64,000 bases of DNA. Origin: Aeriscardovia sp. (lineage in GTDB: Bacteria > Actinomycetota > Actinomycetes > Actinomycetales > Bifidobacteriaceae). The stretch spans positions 62,001 through 126,000 of the forward strand of contig JAGBQH010000012.1 in the NCBI GenBank assembly GCA_017632945.1. Reading direction: 5' to 3'. Made by a program: the position numbers and the translations under genes. Positions 37,924-46,597 of this stretch are shown piece by piece. The stretch's first letter is position 1. Every line of letters begins with the position of its first letter. Under the pieces are notes generated by a model that searched no databases, was not told the origin of the DNA, and saw only the letters and a list, made by a program, of their open reading frames with translations.

Positions 37924-39039
37924 ATGATGCTAAATAGATCTCCCTTACCTATTTTTCCTATTTCTCCCTTAAAAGTAATAGAGCCGTCGAAATTTGAAGA
38001 AAAAATGAAAATGCAAGTGCTCCCCTCCTTAAAAAAATGCAGAAGCGATGAGTGGACGCCTATAAGGGGAAAGTTTTGCAGGGTAAAGGGGATAAAAGAA
38101 GGAAAGCCGGGCACGGGTTTTGTGCACTGGGTCTTTTATAACGCGGCATCTTTTGACAAGTCTATGCGGGAAGTGTCATTTGATTTGCCCCTGGGAACGG
38201 TAGTGATTTTTGTAGGCTTTACGCAGTCTGAAATGAGATTTTCAGAGCTGGCCTGGTACTTTTTAAAGTACGGCCTTAACGTGCTGATTGTAGAGCATAG
38301 GGGCCACGGCTTCTCCTCCAGGGAAATTTCCGATCCTGAGGTTGTGAAAGTATTGCACTGGAAAGACTACAAAAGAGACTTTGCAGCCGTAGTGGAGGAT
38401 GCGAGGAAAAAGGGCTACCTTTCCCGTCCCCTTTTTCTGTTTGCCCACTCCATGGGGGGAGCCATCGGGGCGGCGGTGGAAGAAGCGTTTCCCCTTCTTT
38501 TTGACAGGGCTGTTCTTTCTTCCCCTATGCTTCTTCCCAAAATGCAGTTTCCGGCCTTTATCATGCAGGCTGCCGCTGAAGTTATGTGCCTCATAGGAAA
38601 AGAGGACATGAGGATTCCGGGAAGCACGGGATTTATCCCTCCCTCCTCGGCCGCTCCTTCCTCCTACAAGGTAAGAGATGAGTGGTATTTTTCAAAGCGC
38701 CTCCCCTCCCCCCTCTTTCATCTTTCTGACCCTTGCTGCAGGTGGAGCAGAGAAGCTTTGAGAATGGACTGGGATATTTCAAGAGAAGGGCAGATAAGGA
38801 AAATTGTGACTCCAACATTAATTTTTCAGGCAGAAAAAGACTGTCTGGTAGACCCAGGGGCGCAAGATGAATTTGTAAGAAAGGCAAAAAGAGAAGGAAG
38901 GCTAGTGTGGATACGCAAAGTGAAAGGTGCAAGGCACGAAATCTTCTGCTCGGCTTCCCCCACTCTTTCCCGATACCTGGCCACGGTAATAGGTTTCTAT
39001 TTTTCCGCATGCCCTGACAAACCGCGGTTGGTAGAATAA
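37924..39039 (+). CDS. Alpha/beta hydrolase, lysophospholipase-like
   Basis: A 371-residue serine hydrolase of the monoglyceride lipase/lysophospholipase group. HRGHGFSS is the oxyanion-region motif, the nucleophile elbow is FAHSMGGAIG (serine within HSMGG), the acid is probably the aspartate in AEKDCLVDPGAQ, and the base is the histidine in KGARHEIFC. No signal peptide is visible, so a cytoplasmic location is likely. The substrate could be lysophospholipid or monoacylglycerol. It is divergent from xseA and followed by a small FmdB gene. Confidence 0.82.
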   Translation: MMLNRSPLPIFPISPLKVIEPSKFEEKMKMQVLPSLKKCRSDEWTPIRGKFCRVKGIKEGKPGTGFVHWVFYNAASFDKSMREVSFDLPLGTVVIFVGFTQSEMRFSELAWYFLKYGLNVLIVEHRGHGFSSREISDPEVVKVLHWKDYKRDFAAVVEDARKKGYLSRPLFLFAHSMGGAIGAAVEEAFPLLFDRAVLSSPMLLPKMQFPAFIMQAAAEVMCLIGKEDMRIPGSTGFIPPSSAAPSSYKVRDEWYFSKRLPSPLFHLSDPCCRWSREALRMDWDISREGQIRKIVTPTLIFQAEKDCLVDPGAQDEFVRKAKREGRLVWIRKVKGARHEIFCSASPTLSRYLATVIGFYFSACPDKPRLVE

Positions 39040-39096
39040 ATTCGTAATTTATCTTGTTAAAAACCTAAGAACTCAAAATACGGAAGGGAGAAAAAT

Positions 39097-39300
39097 TTGC
39101 CAGTTTACAGGTATAAATGCAGCGACTGCGGATACGAGTTTAGCCAGTACCAGAGTTTCGACGATAAGCCGATAACGGTATGCCCTAAATGCGGAGGAAA
39201 GGTCCACAAGGTTTACACCCCCGCCTCCATTCAATTTAAAGGAAGCGGCTTTTACAGGACAGACAGCTCTAAAAGCAAATCCTCTAAAAAAGGAGACTGA
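39097..39300 (+). CDS. FmdB-type zinc ribbon protein
   Basis: A 67-residue protein with one zinc ribbon: MPVYRYKCSDCGYEF then CPKCGGKVHKVYTP, giving two CxxC pairs. The C-terminus GSGFYRTD with a Lys/Ser tail matches the FmdB/CxxC_CxxC_SSSS family, whose molecular role is not settled. TTG is used as start, preceded by GGAAGGGAG. In bifidobacteria this gene usually lies close to mscL, as here. Confidence 0.85.
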   Translation: MPVYRYKCSDCGYEFSQYQSFDDKPITVCPKCGGKVHKVYTPASIQFKGSGFYRTDSSKSKSSKKGD

Positions 39301-39312
39301 TTTTATGAGGGC

Positions 39313-39332
39313 CATACTTTAATTAAAGTATG
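39313..39332. promoter_or_regulatory. Perfect 20-base palindrome covering the mscL start codon
   Basis: CATACTTTAATTAAAGTATG is a perfect inverted repeat. Its right arm ends with the ATG of mscL (39330-39332), so in mRNA the start codon would be in a hairpin, and as DNA it could be an operator. No good ribosome site lies at normal distance from this ATG; the nearest purine run GAGGG is 18 bases upstream, before the palindrome. Confidence 0.5.
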
Positions 39333-39905
39333 ACTTCTTACCATATTTCTTCCTTCCACGATCTGGGCGTTTTTTCCGGATTTAAAAAATTTATCACACG
39401 GGGAAGCATAGTTGACATGGCCATAGGCGTGGTCATGGGCACGGCCATCTCTTCGGTCGTAAGTACGTTTGTCTCCAGCATCGTAAACCCCTTAATCTCC
39501 ATGCTCTTCGGAAAGAAGAACATGCAAGACATCCTGACATTTACCTATAACGGAGCCACTGTATCTTTTGGGGCTGTTTTAAATGCCATAATTCAATTTT
39601 TGACTATTTCTTTAGCTATCTATTTTCTTGTTATAGTTCCTATCAACAAGATGTATGACGTATCGAAAAAACTGGCAAAATCCAAATATCGCAGTCAGGA
39701 GTTAAATGTCATAGAACAGGCTGCCCAATCTCAGGGGACGGACACCGATGAAAGAATCATAACTTTGCTTTCACAGATAAAAGATGAACTGGAAAAACAG
39801 GAAAAGCCCGTTACCATCACAGATCTAGTAGAGAGCGGATTTACGAAAAAGAACCTTTCCGGTAAGCAAATGAATCAAAATGAGGAGGAAGCTCAAGATA
39901 TTTGA
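39330..39905 (+). CDS. mscL: Large-conductance mechanosensitive channel MscL
   Basis: Opens under membrane tension to release solutes during osmotic downshock. The N-terminal amphipathic segment and first span are SGFKKFITRGSIVDMAIGVVMG; the second span is NAIIQFLTISLAIYFLVIVP, followed by the cytoplasmic basic segment. The length of 191 residues exceeds the usual 130-150: the extra residues are at the C-terminus (KDELEKQEKPVTITDLVESG) and about a dozen at the N-terminus (MTSYHISSFHDLG). The start codon is embedded in a palindrome. Converges on the DUF4011-type gene. Confidence 0.9.
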   Translation: MTSYHISSFHDLGVFSGFKKFITRGSIVDMAIGVVMGTAISSVVSTFVSSIVNPLISMLFGKKNMQDILTFTYNGATVSFGAVLNAIIQFLTISLAIYFLVIVPINKMYDVSKKLAKSKYRSQELNVIEQAAQSQGTDTDERIITLLSQIKDELEKQEKPVTITDLVESGFTKKNLSGKQMNQNEEEAQDI

Positions 39906-39985
39906 GCCTTTCCGGTTCAAAGCCGCAATTTACGCAAAATTCGCTTTTCGTTTCCCCTCCTTCTCTAAAGCTCTTTTTGTATTTT

Positions 39986-42900
39986 CTACCCTTTATCATC
40001 TTCCAAGTCTCCAATCCCCATCGAACGAGTTTCAGGATTTGCGGCATTGAGGGCTTTTGTCACTTTTTCTATTTCCCTGTCCGGATCTATAAACATTCCC
40101 ACCGACCATGAGAATATAGAGCTCCAGCCCATTGGTTTAATGAGATCGGCAAACCCTCTGTAGCGTAGGCGCATAGACGGTATAGACATAAATTTGGCAT
40201 CATCTGTGAAAACGGCCAAATCGGGCTGATCTTCCTTTTTTCCTACAGCCAAGGGAATTTTTATTCCATCTTTGTATCCTAAATAGTCTTTTGCCCCATA
40301 CCCCTCGCGTTTTACCCTCTCTTTCAGATCTTTTATCAGGGTATTTGAAGGGGCGCAGCTGGAGGGGGGAATAAAATTAGGAAGATTTTGCGACCATGAA
40401 ACCAAATCCTTTAAAAGCCTGGTGCCCTCGGTTAGTCTAGATTCATCCAGATCTTCAGCCTTAAAGGAAGAGACGATATCTAGTCTCCTTTCCGATAGGC
40501 ACAGCGCCGAAAGAAGGAGCTTTTCTCCGCCCTCTTCTTGCACTTTCCCAAATTGCTGCACAAGCCTCCCGTCGCCCATTTTTGCGTAGCCTGCCGTAAT
40601 TATTACATCCCCCTCCCGGGCGGCGGCCACATTTGAGATATCTTCAACGGATATGTACGAACCTATAAGTTCGGGGCATTTTTCCCTGACGCCTATCTTT
40701 TTTATAGCTTCTGCCACATTTTCTGCATGAACCGGATTTAAAGCTATGACGGTGAGGTGGTAGGAAGGCAGAAGCGCGGTCTGGCTCAGTCTAAATGCTG
40801 CAAGTTTTGCCACATACTCTGCTTCCTGGCTTGTGCTTTCCACAAGATCTTGGGAACGGGCCGGGACCCCCCATCCGGAAAGCGCGTGGCCTGCCACTTC
40901 CGGCCTGTTTTTGAAGGAAGGGGGAAGAAGCATCCTCTCAACTCCGCAGTTAGAGAGGAAGTCCTGCAACCTTTCATCGCATTTCGCCCATCTTTTAACT
41001 TCCACTCTCTGCATGAATGGGGCTAAAGAGCAGAGGATGGGTGAAGAAGAAAGAGAAAGGTCAGAAACCACGACGCAGCTTTTGGCCAAAGGAAGGAGGG
41101 AGAGGATATCTGCGCTTTTGGCATTTTGGCATGCGTCTATTATCAAAACGTCGGCCAGAGGTTTATTGGGAAGTGTAGTGGCTATGGAGGCGGGGGTGGA
41201 AACCATTATGGGTTTGGCAAGTTTTAAAAGATTGGAACCCTTCGCCTCAAATTGGGCAAGTGAAAAATCGAAAGAGGGGGAAGAGAGGCGGGAGTGCCAG
41301 TCGTTAGCTTCTTTGGTGTTTGAATAAAGAAACTCAGAGAGCCTTGACATGCATGAACTCTCTACCAGAGAAGACGTGGATCTAACGTGCGATCTGTCTA
41401 ATTCCACAAACCTTTGCGCGGTTTCCCCCAAAAGGTGGCCGTCCTGGCTGGCAATGAGGGGGGAAGACTGCACTATAAGATCGAATACGCTCGCGTACCA
41501 TGCCAATTCCAGCTCATCTCCCGCAAAGGCGGGATCGAGCTTTCTGGATTTAAGATCCTCTAACAGATCCTCCAACCCCATATCCCTGAGATCTTTTTCA
41601 AGGCTTTCCCTTTCGGGAAGAGTTTCCAAAGATTTTTCGGATTTCTTCAAATTGGAAATTTTTGACTCTATTGCATCAAAATTTCCGTTTGAAAGAACGC
41701 CGTCGGGAGATGAGGTCGGGAGTATGGTGTCTAAAGCCGTCAAATCTGAATTTAAGGCTTCCAGGTTTGACACCATAGACGGCAGCTCTTCGGGTATCGT
41801 TACTTTTGGAACAGAACTGTAAGTACGCCACCTTTGGTATTGGAGGGACACGGCCTGAAGCGTTCCATGAAGATCTTCGACTTTCGCCCCAGGTTTTATA
41901 CAGCTTTTAACCTCCTTTATAAGCTTTTTTCTTTCCCAAAATCCCATCTGGGAATCTTTTCTTTCCTCTTTGCTTTCTGTGGCCTCAAGTACGGAGGGAA
42001 AATCCAAGTCAAAAACTGCGGGCGAAAAGAGATCGAGGGCCTTGCGAAGGTTGTTTAGCATGGTTACATTCTTTCCCCACTCTTCTACTGTGGAAGCGTC
42101 GGGAAATCCGCATTCTTTTACTGCCAAGGCTGCCTCTTTTCTTATTTCAGGCAAAAGAGTGGAAGAAATCCTTTCCACCCTCTCCTCGGCCGCCTTTGCC
42201 TCTTGGGTCGTAAAGATGAGGGCCTTATACCAGGGGGTATCTTGAGGCGTGAGCGAAAAACCTCCAAGTTCTCCAAAGCGCTCAATCTTTTGCGAAGCTT
42301 CACTTAATCTGTCTTTTAAGTTTTTTGCCACATCTTCATCCAGCCTCACCCTATTGCTGGGCCTGCTTTTTTTAGAGCTGAGAAGAAGGAGTTTTTCGAG
42401 AACCTGGTAGGCAGAGAGGTCCCAGGGTTCAACTTTTTTATGCAGATCTCCAAAGTACTTGGAAAGGCGAGACTTTACACCCACCAACTCGTCTGCAATG
42501 CGATTGAAATTTGTAACGGCTTCTTCGCTTTGAAAACTTAAAGAATTGGAAAGCTGGGCATCTATTTCTTTTGCAAAATTGTGATCGTCTACATCCAAGA
42601 CGAGGTTTGAAATTCCTTCGTCTTTAGCGCACTTTAGAAAAGCCTCTTTCTGCTCGCCCAAAGGAGATGAATAGATAACGCTTTTTCCCTCGCAGGCGCA
42701 TCTTGAAGCGATGGCTAAAGCCAGAGAAACTGAAGCGGAAGATGTCGGGCTGTCCAGAAAGATGCACTGTCCCAAGGAAGCCAATTTAGCAGCCCTTCTG
42801 GTGCTGTTGGACACGTCCCCCACTTCTTTTTCGTCATGTGGGTCCAAATCTTCATTTTCTACAGGCCTTTGAAGGGCCTGCTTTCCTTCAAGGAAGTCTT

Positions 42901-43594
42901 TCAGGAGCTTTACTTCGCATTTCCCCTGTTCAACTTCTTCTATGAGGCGGGAAGTCCTGTCTTGAATCAACACTTCCGGATTGATAAAGCAGCCTATTAT
43001 GAATCTAAGTTCTGCGCTGAAGCCGTAAACCATTTCCCCGACTTCTTTTGCCACCTGATTTATAAATTGTTCGCGTCCGGAATCCAGGTTTAAAGAAAGG
43101 GAGGAAAAATCGAATTCTATTCCAAAGTCATCTCGCATTGCCCTGATGAAAGCGGGATTTACCATGGGCCTTTTCCCCAACTTTATGGCGACCTTTGAAA
43201 GATCCTCTTCTCCCTCTTCAATTTCGAGGGGATAAATCAGGATCGGCATCTGCCTGCTAGATCCATTCCATCTGGCTATACCTGCCGCGAGGTTGATTTT
43301 TCCAAATCCGCATTGCTTTATTTCGGATTTGCATTGATTAAGAATCTGGGAAAACGCCCTTTTGGCTATCGTAAAGAGGGTGGGATTTGGAAAAAGCATG
43401 GGGAGAGTGACTTTGACATTTGAAAGCAGCCTTGACTTTCCATTGGGACTTGCATTGGAAAGATCCAAACCGGCTTTCAAACTCGCTATATTGCTGAGGG
43501 GATCTGGCGTTTTCTTTTCTAAATTAGAGCTGCCCCACTCTTTCAACTTCTCCAGAGCTTCAGGCTTCCATGGCAGCTTTTCAGATTTTTCCAT
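39986..43594 (-). CDS. DUF4011/helicase/Vsr-architecture protein with degenerate catalytic motifs
   Basis: About 1202 residues. By eye it follows the layout of large DUF4011 proteins: an N-terminal DUF4011-like region (GKINLAAGIARWNG, YPLEIE, RPMVNPAFIRAM), a superfamily 1 helicase core, and a small C-terminal Vsr-like nuclease domain. Key motifs look lost. Where Walker A GPPGTGKS is expected (residues 280-290) it reads LDSPTSSASVS; the Walker B site reads LIIDACQNAKSAD; helicase motif VI region reads ALCLSERRLDIVSSFKAEDLD; and the nuclease IECDG position reads MSIPSMRLRYRG. The start has GGAGGG, located in the end of the FHA gene; ATG 43597 is one codon earlier. It overlaps the FHA gene by 14 bases, so the two are translated together. 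Confidence 0.7.
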   Translation of the reverse strand: MEKSEKLPWKPEALEKLKEWGSSNLEKKTPDPLSNIASLKAGLDLSNASPNGKSRLLSNVKVTLPMLFPNPTLFTIAKRAFSQILNQCKSEIKQCGFGKINLAAGIARWNGSSRQMPILIYPLEIEEGEEDLSKVAIKLGKRPMVNPAFIRAMRDDFGIEFDFSSLSLNLDSGREQFINQVAKEVGEMVYGFSAELRFIIGCFINPEVLIQDRTSRLIEEVEQGKCEVKLLKDFLEGKQALQRPVENEDLDPHDEKEVGDVSNSTRRAAKLASLGQCIFLDSPTSSASVSLALAIASRCACEGKSVIYSSPLGEQKEAFLKCAKDEGISNLVLDVDDHNFAKEIDAQLSNSLSFQSEEAVTNFNRIADELVGVKSRLSKYFGDLHKKVEPWDLSAYQVLEKLLLLSSKKSRPSNRVRLDEDVAKNLKDRLSEASQKIERFGELGGFSLTPQDTPWYKALIFTTQEAKAAEERVERISSTLLPEIRKEAALAVKECGFPDASTVEEWGKNVTMLNNLRKALDLFSPAVFDLDFPSVLEATESKEERKDSQMGFWERKKLIKEVKSCIKPGAKVEDLHGTLQAVSLQYQRWRTYSSVPKVTIPEELPSMVSNLEALNSDLTALDTILPTSSPDGVLSNGNFDAIESKISNLKKSEKSLETLPERESLEKDLRDMGLEDLLEDLKSRKLDPAFAGDELELAWYASVFDLIVQSSPLIASQDGHLLGETAQRFVELDRSHVRSTSSLVESSCMSRLSEFLYSNTKEANDWHSRLSSPSFDFSLAQFEAKGSNLLKLAKPIMVSTPASIATTLPNKPLADVLIIDACQNAKSADILSLLPLAKSCVVVSDLSLSSSPILCSLAPFMQRVEVKRWAKCDERLQDFLSNCGVERMLLPPSFKNRPEVAGHALSGWGVPARSQDLVESTSQEAEYVAKLAAFRLSQTALLPSYHLTVIALNPVHAENVAEAIKKIGVREKCPELIGSYISVEDISNVAAAREGDVIITAGYAKMGDGRLVQQFGKVQEEGGEKLLLSALCLSERRLDIVSSFKAEDLDESRLTEGTRLLKDLVSWSQNLPNFIPPSSCAPSNTLIKDLKERVKREGYGAKDYLGYKDGIKIPLAVGKKEDQPDLAVFTDDAKFMSIPSMRLRYRGFADLIKPMGWSSIFSWSVGMFIDPDREIEKVTKALNAANPETRSMGIGDLEDDKG

Positions 43595-44663
43595 CATTCC
43601 CTCCGTCCTTTTTAAAAGTTTGGTATCCCCTATTGGTTTGCAAAGCAGCATTTATTACTGGATCTCCCAGAGCCTCTAGCCACATGTACAGATCCGAATA
43701 AAGATAAGGATTTAAGGCCAGGAAGGGAAGCATTTCGCGATGCTTTGCAAGTTCAAACTGCCTGGCAAAACTTTCCGTTCTCTCCGCCTCTTCCGAAGTC
43801 ATGCCGTTGCTTAGCCTTATGATTTCAGAGCGGCCCCTGTTTGCGCGGGTTAGCCTTTCAAATAGGGAGCTTTCAGTGGATCTTGCCTTGGGAAGGGGAA
43901 CGGTGGCCGAAGGGATGGACAGCGGAGAGTCGCCTTTTTCCAGCCTTTCTTCTATGGCTTTATCTACAAGCTTTGCCTTTTGCCTGTTCTCCTCCTGAAT
44001 TTTTTCGACTTTTTCGCTTTCTTCGGCCTCTTCCTCTTCCTCTTTCTTTTCTTCTTCTCTTCCGGGTTCTTTGTCTTTGTCTTCCGGAGCGGCCTTGGCC
44101 TTAGCTTCTTCTTTTTCTTTTTCCTGCTTCTCTTTGACTTTTTCCGCGACGCTGCCAGCATCTATCAGAAAGGTAGGCTCACCCTCCCTTTCTTCCATAG
44201 CTTCCCTTATATCCTTGACGCTCCTCGGAGCTGACGGGGATGAAGGGGAATTTGCAAACAAATCCCCATTTTTTTTGTCATCATTTCCTTCCTTTGACTG
44301 ATCTTCTGTCTTTTCAAGGATGATTCCGACATTTCCCAGCTGCAGTCTTACGGGAGACTTGTCCAGGAGGAATTCTTCCCCTACCGGAAGTTTTACCAGA
44401 GCTCCATTTTTTTTCACCAGGTATGTCCCGTTGGTAGATCCCAGATCCTTTATCCTCGCCCCGCTTGAGTCTATTTGAAGGGAAACATGCCTTTTGCTCA
44501 TAGATTTTTGGGGATTGTCTATATTAAAGCGCACAAAAGAAGATCCGGGAGTAGGCAAATGCTTAGGAGTCCTACCTATGATTACAAGGTCTCCGGGTTT
44601 AAATATTCCCTTTTGTCCTGTGCCTACAACGGTTACGAGCCAATTGTGCTCACTGCTTTCCAT
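43581..44663 (-). CDS. FHA-domain protein
   Basis: A 360-residue cytoplasmic protein. The FHA domain takes the first 120 residues: VIIGRTPKH, then SMSKRHVSLQ and DLGSTNGTYL contain the arginine, serine, histidine and asparagine that contact phosphothreonine peptides, all intact. The middle (about 130-250) is an acidic Lys/Glu repeat region, probably disordered. The last 110 residues are more conserved-looking and end FQLAKHREMLPFLALNPYLYSDLYMWLEA, of unknown function. It is followed by the DUF4011-type gene with overlapping frames. In actinobacteria FHA proteins read Ser/Thr kinase signals, so the pair may be controlled by phosphorylation; this is inference. Confidence 0.82.
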   Translation of the reverse strand: MESSEHNWLVTVVGTGQKGIFKPGDLVIIGRTPKHLPTPGSSFVRFNIDNPQKSMSKRHVSLQIDSSGARIKDLGSTNGTYLVKKNGALVKLPVGEEFLLDKSPVRLQLGNVGIILEKTEDQSKEGNDDKKNGDLFANSPSSPSAPRSVKDIREAMEEREGEPTFLIDAGSVAEKVKEKQEKEKEEAKAKAAPEDKDKEPGREEEKKEEEEEAEESEKVEKIQEENRQKAKLVDKAIEERLEKGDSPLSIPSATVPLPKARSTESSLFERLTRANRGRSEIIRLSNGMTSEEAERTESFARQFELAKHREMLPFLALNPYLYSDLYMWLEALGDPVINAALQTNRGYQTFKKDGGNDGKI

Positions 44664-44762
44664 GCGGCCCCCAAATTTCAGGATGGATATTTGCTACCGT
44701 CAAAACAATTTTTAGTATATCTATTTATTTTTTCCCTACTTTTAAGGGATCTAATTAGAAAA

Positions 44763-44789
44763 TAGGCAACTACCTAAAGTAGTTGCCTA
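44763..44789 (-). terminator. Terminator of the rplJ-rplL operon
   Basis: TAGGCAACTAC and GTAGTTGCCTA form a perfect 11-base-pair stem around a five-base loop, 23 bases after the rplL stop, flanked by T-rich sequence on the minus strand and an A run on the other side. It separates the ribosomal genes from the FHA gene, which starts 100 bases further on. Confidence 0.8.
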
Positions 44790-44811
44790 AAAAATATTTA
44801 AAGGAAGGAAA

Positions 44812-45195
44812 TTACTTAAGTTCTACTGTTCCACCGGCATCTTCGAGGGCCTTCTTAGCCTTCTCCGCATCTTCCTTGGAAGCTCCGGAGAGAATGGTGG
44901 AAGGAACGCCGTCGGCCAGAGCCTTGGAGTCGCCCAGGCTCTTCTTGGTCAGCTCGCGGATGGCCTTGATTACCTGGATCTTCTTGTCTCCGGCAGAAGT
45001 GAGAACTACATCAAATTCGCTCTTCTCATCTTCGGCGTTGCTCTCGGCAGCGGCGGCAGGAGCTGCAGCCACGGCCACGGGGGCAGCAGCGGTGACGTCA
45101 AATTCTTCCTCGAATGCCTTTACGAACTCGTTGAGTTCCACGAGGGTCATTTCCTTGAAAACATCAAGAAGTTCTTCTGTAGTCATCTTAGCCAT
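44812..45195 (-). CDS. rplL: 50S ribosomal protein L7/L12
   Basis: Stalk protein that recruits translation factors. N-terminal dimerisation segment [16 protein letters not shown], an alanine-rich hinge ([14 protein letters not shown]), and the C-terminal globular domain with [20 protein letters not shown] and [13 protein letters not shown]. 127 residues, normal. The frame extends five codons upstream to 45210, but AAAGGA at the right spacing supports the ATG at 45195. It follows rplJ closely and is closed by a strong terminator. Confidence 0.96.
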   Translation of the reverse strand: MAKMTTEELLDVFKEMTLVELNEFVKAFEEEFDVTAAAPVAVAAAPAAAAESNAEDEKSEFDVVLTSAGDKKIQVIKAIRELTKKSLGDSKALADGVPSTILSGASKEDAEKAKKALEDAGGTVELK

Positions 45196-45222
45196 GAAAA
45201 ATCCTTTCAATTATCCCTATAG

Positions 45223-45756
45223 CTAGTTTTCTGATTTCTTTTCACCCAAAGCATCTACCGTTCTGACTGCTTTGGTAGGAACAGCTACCAGCACTCTGGC
45301 GAGCTTTCCTATGCTGGCCTTCATGGCTCCGGCAAACATAGACAGAACTTCGGGCCTTGTCTTGAGATCTGCGAGCTGCTTTACTTCCTCGACGCTCATC
45401 ACGCTGCCGTCTACATAGCCGCCCTTAACCTTCAACTTAGGCTCGGACTTGGAGAAATCACGCAAAATCCTTGCGTTCTCTACGTAGTTTTCTCCCATTA
45501 CGACTATTGCAGAAGGGCCGGTGAGTTGGTCGTCTACCCCGTTCATTCCGGCTTCTTTGGCTGCTATGCGGGCTAGAGTGTTCTTTGCCACAATGTAGTC
45601 GCAGTCTTTAAGTTCGGAACGCAGTCGGGTTACCTGTGCGACGGAAAGTCCACGATACTCAGTGAATATCACAGCTTGGGAAGCTTTAAATTTCTCTGCC
45701 AGATCTTTAACTACTTCTTCTTTTGCTGACTTTTTCACAAGTTTCCTTCCTGGCAT
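45223..45756 (-). CDS. rplJ: 50S ribosomal protein L10
   Basis: Anchors the L7/L12 dimers to the ribosome; L10 with L12 normally represses its own mRNA. Features: KEEVVKDLAEKFKASQAVIFTEYRGLS (split, the VIFTEYRGL segment is diagnostic), YIVAKNTLARIAA, and the C-terminal helix binding L12. 177 residues. The leader upstream contains a likely L10-binding structure. rplK and rplA, which often precede it, are absent here; the upstream gene is an MTA/SAH nucleosidase. Confidence 0.95.
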   Translation of the reverse strand: MPGRKLVKKSAKEEVVKDLAEKFKASQAVIFTEYRGLSVAQVTRLRSELKDCDYIVAKNTLARIAAKEAGMNGVDDQLTGPSAIVVMGENYVENARILRDFSKSEPKLKVKGGYVDGSVMSVEEVKQLADLKTRPEVLSMFAGAMKASIGKLARVLVAVPTKAVRTVDALGEKKSEN

Positions 45757-45895
45757 ATATCCGATCCTCGGGAAACTTACACTGACAGATTCGCCTATTT
45801 ACAAAACGATTGAGCCTGTGATGGCGTTCCTTGGCGAGGAAGTTTGGAAAACAAAGTGTTTTACCAACGGTCTTCGGCTTATGCGCAAGTTTATT
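45757..45895 (-). promoter_or_regulatory. Probable L10 leader (autoregulatory mRNA element)
   Basis: The 139 bases before rplJ are not coding. Read on the minus strand they contain GCCGAAGACCGTTGGTAAAAC (first twenty bases are the key part), matching the GAAGACCGxxGGT core that I associate with the L10-binding kink-turn of ribosomal L10 leaders. A -10-like TATAAAAT lies just upstream, at the end of the nucleosidase gene. The assignment rests on position and this short motif. Confidence 0.5.
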
Positions 45896-46597
45896 TTATA
45901 ACTTTCCCCCAACTTTTTCAGAAGATAAAAGTTCGAGTATCTTTAGCACCACTTTGTTTGACTGGTGGGAGTAGGAAGAAGTGTCAAAGTGGTGGAAGGA
46001 AGCATACTGCGTGCACGCTCCGTCGCTTATGGTTCTTAGTACAAGGGCAGGCAAATCATTTTTAGAACAAATCTGCAAAAATGCCGCTCCCTCCATCTCC
46101 ACAGCATCCGCCCCCGACTGGCTTTTCGCTTTTTCTTTCGCTTCGCTAGATCCTATAAAGCGGTTGCTGCTAGCCAATTTGCCGGTTATATGCGGGATAA
46201 GCAGGCTTTTTAGGGCGAGGGAGGCGAGATCTGCCAAATGGGGATCGGAAGAAAATTGGTCAAGATGTGGCTTGTCTTGGCTTATCAACTCCATATCGGC
46301 ATCAAGGAAGACGGCGCTGTTTCCAATTACCACTTCCCCGATTCCGCATTCATTTGACAAAGCCCCCGCAATTCCGGAAAAAATAAGGGCGTCCGGGGCA
46401 AAGGAATCTATCAAAAACTGCGTAGCCGCGGCCGCGGCTACAAGGCCCATCCCGCTTTTGGCGCATTCTACTCTAATTCCGTCAAAAGACCCCTCAAAAA
46501 CTTCCATCCCGGCTTTTTCAAAAGAGCAAGTTCCTTCAAGGCAGGACTTTAAAAGCTCGATTTCTTCTTCCAGAGCTCCTAAGACGGCTACTTTCAC
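45896..46597 (-). CDS. mtnN: 5'-methylthioadenosine/S-adenosylhomocysteine nucleosidase
   Basis: Cleaves adenine from methylthioadenosine and S-adenosylhomocysteine, clearing the products of methyltransferases and polyamine synthesis. 233 residues. The opening VAVLGALEEEIELL has the base-site glutamate, FSGIAGAL is the phosphorylase-fold loop, VEMEGAAFLQIC carries the catalytic glutamate/methionine ribose contacts, and RTISDGA has the catalytic aspartate. Its start overlaps the end of the coiled-coil gene by four bases, so it is translated with it. Its 3' end carries the promoter-like sequence for rplJ. Confidence 0.9.
   Translation of the reverse strand: MKVAVLGALEEEIELLKSCLEGTCSFEKAGMEVFEGSFDGIRVECAKSGMGLVAAAAATQFLIDSFAPDALIFSGIAGALSNECGIGEVVIGNSAVFLDADMELISQDKPHLDQFSSDPHLADLASLALKSLLIPHITGKLASSNRFIGSSEAKEKAKSQSGADAVEMEGAAFLQICSKNDLPALVLRTISDGACTQYASFHHFDTSSYSHQSNKVVLKILELLSSEKVGGKL

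Noticed and set aside
43964-44301. Open frames opposite the acidic region of the FHA gene
   Set aside because: They result from the Lys/Glu-rich repeat coding sequence and have no independent start signals.
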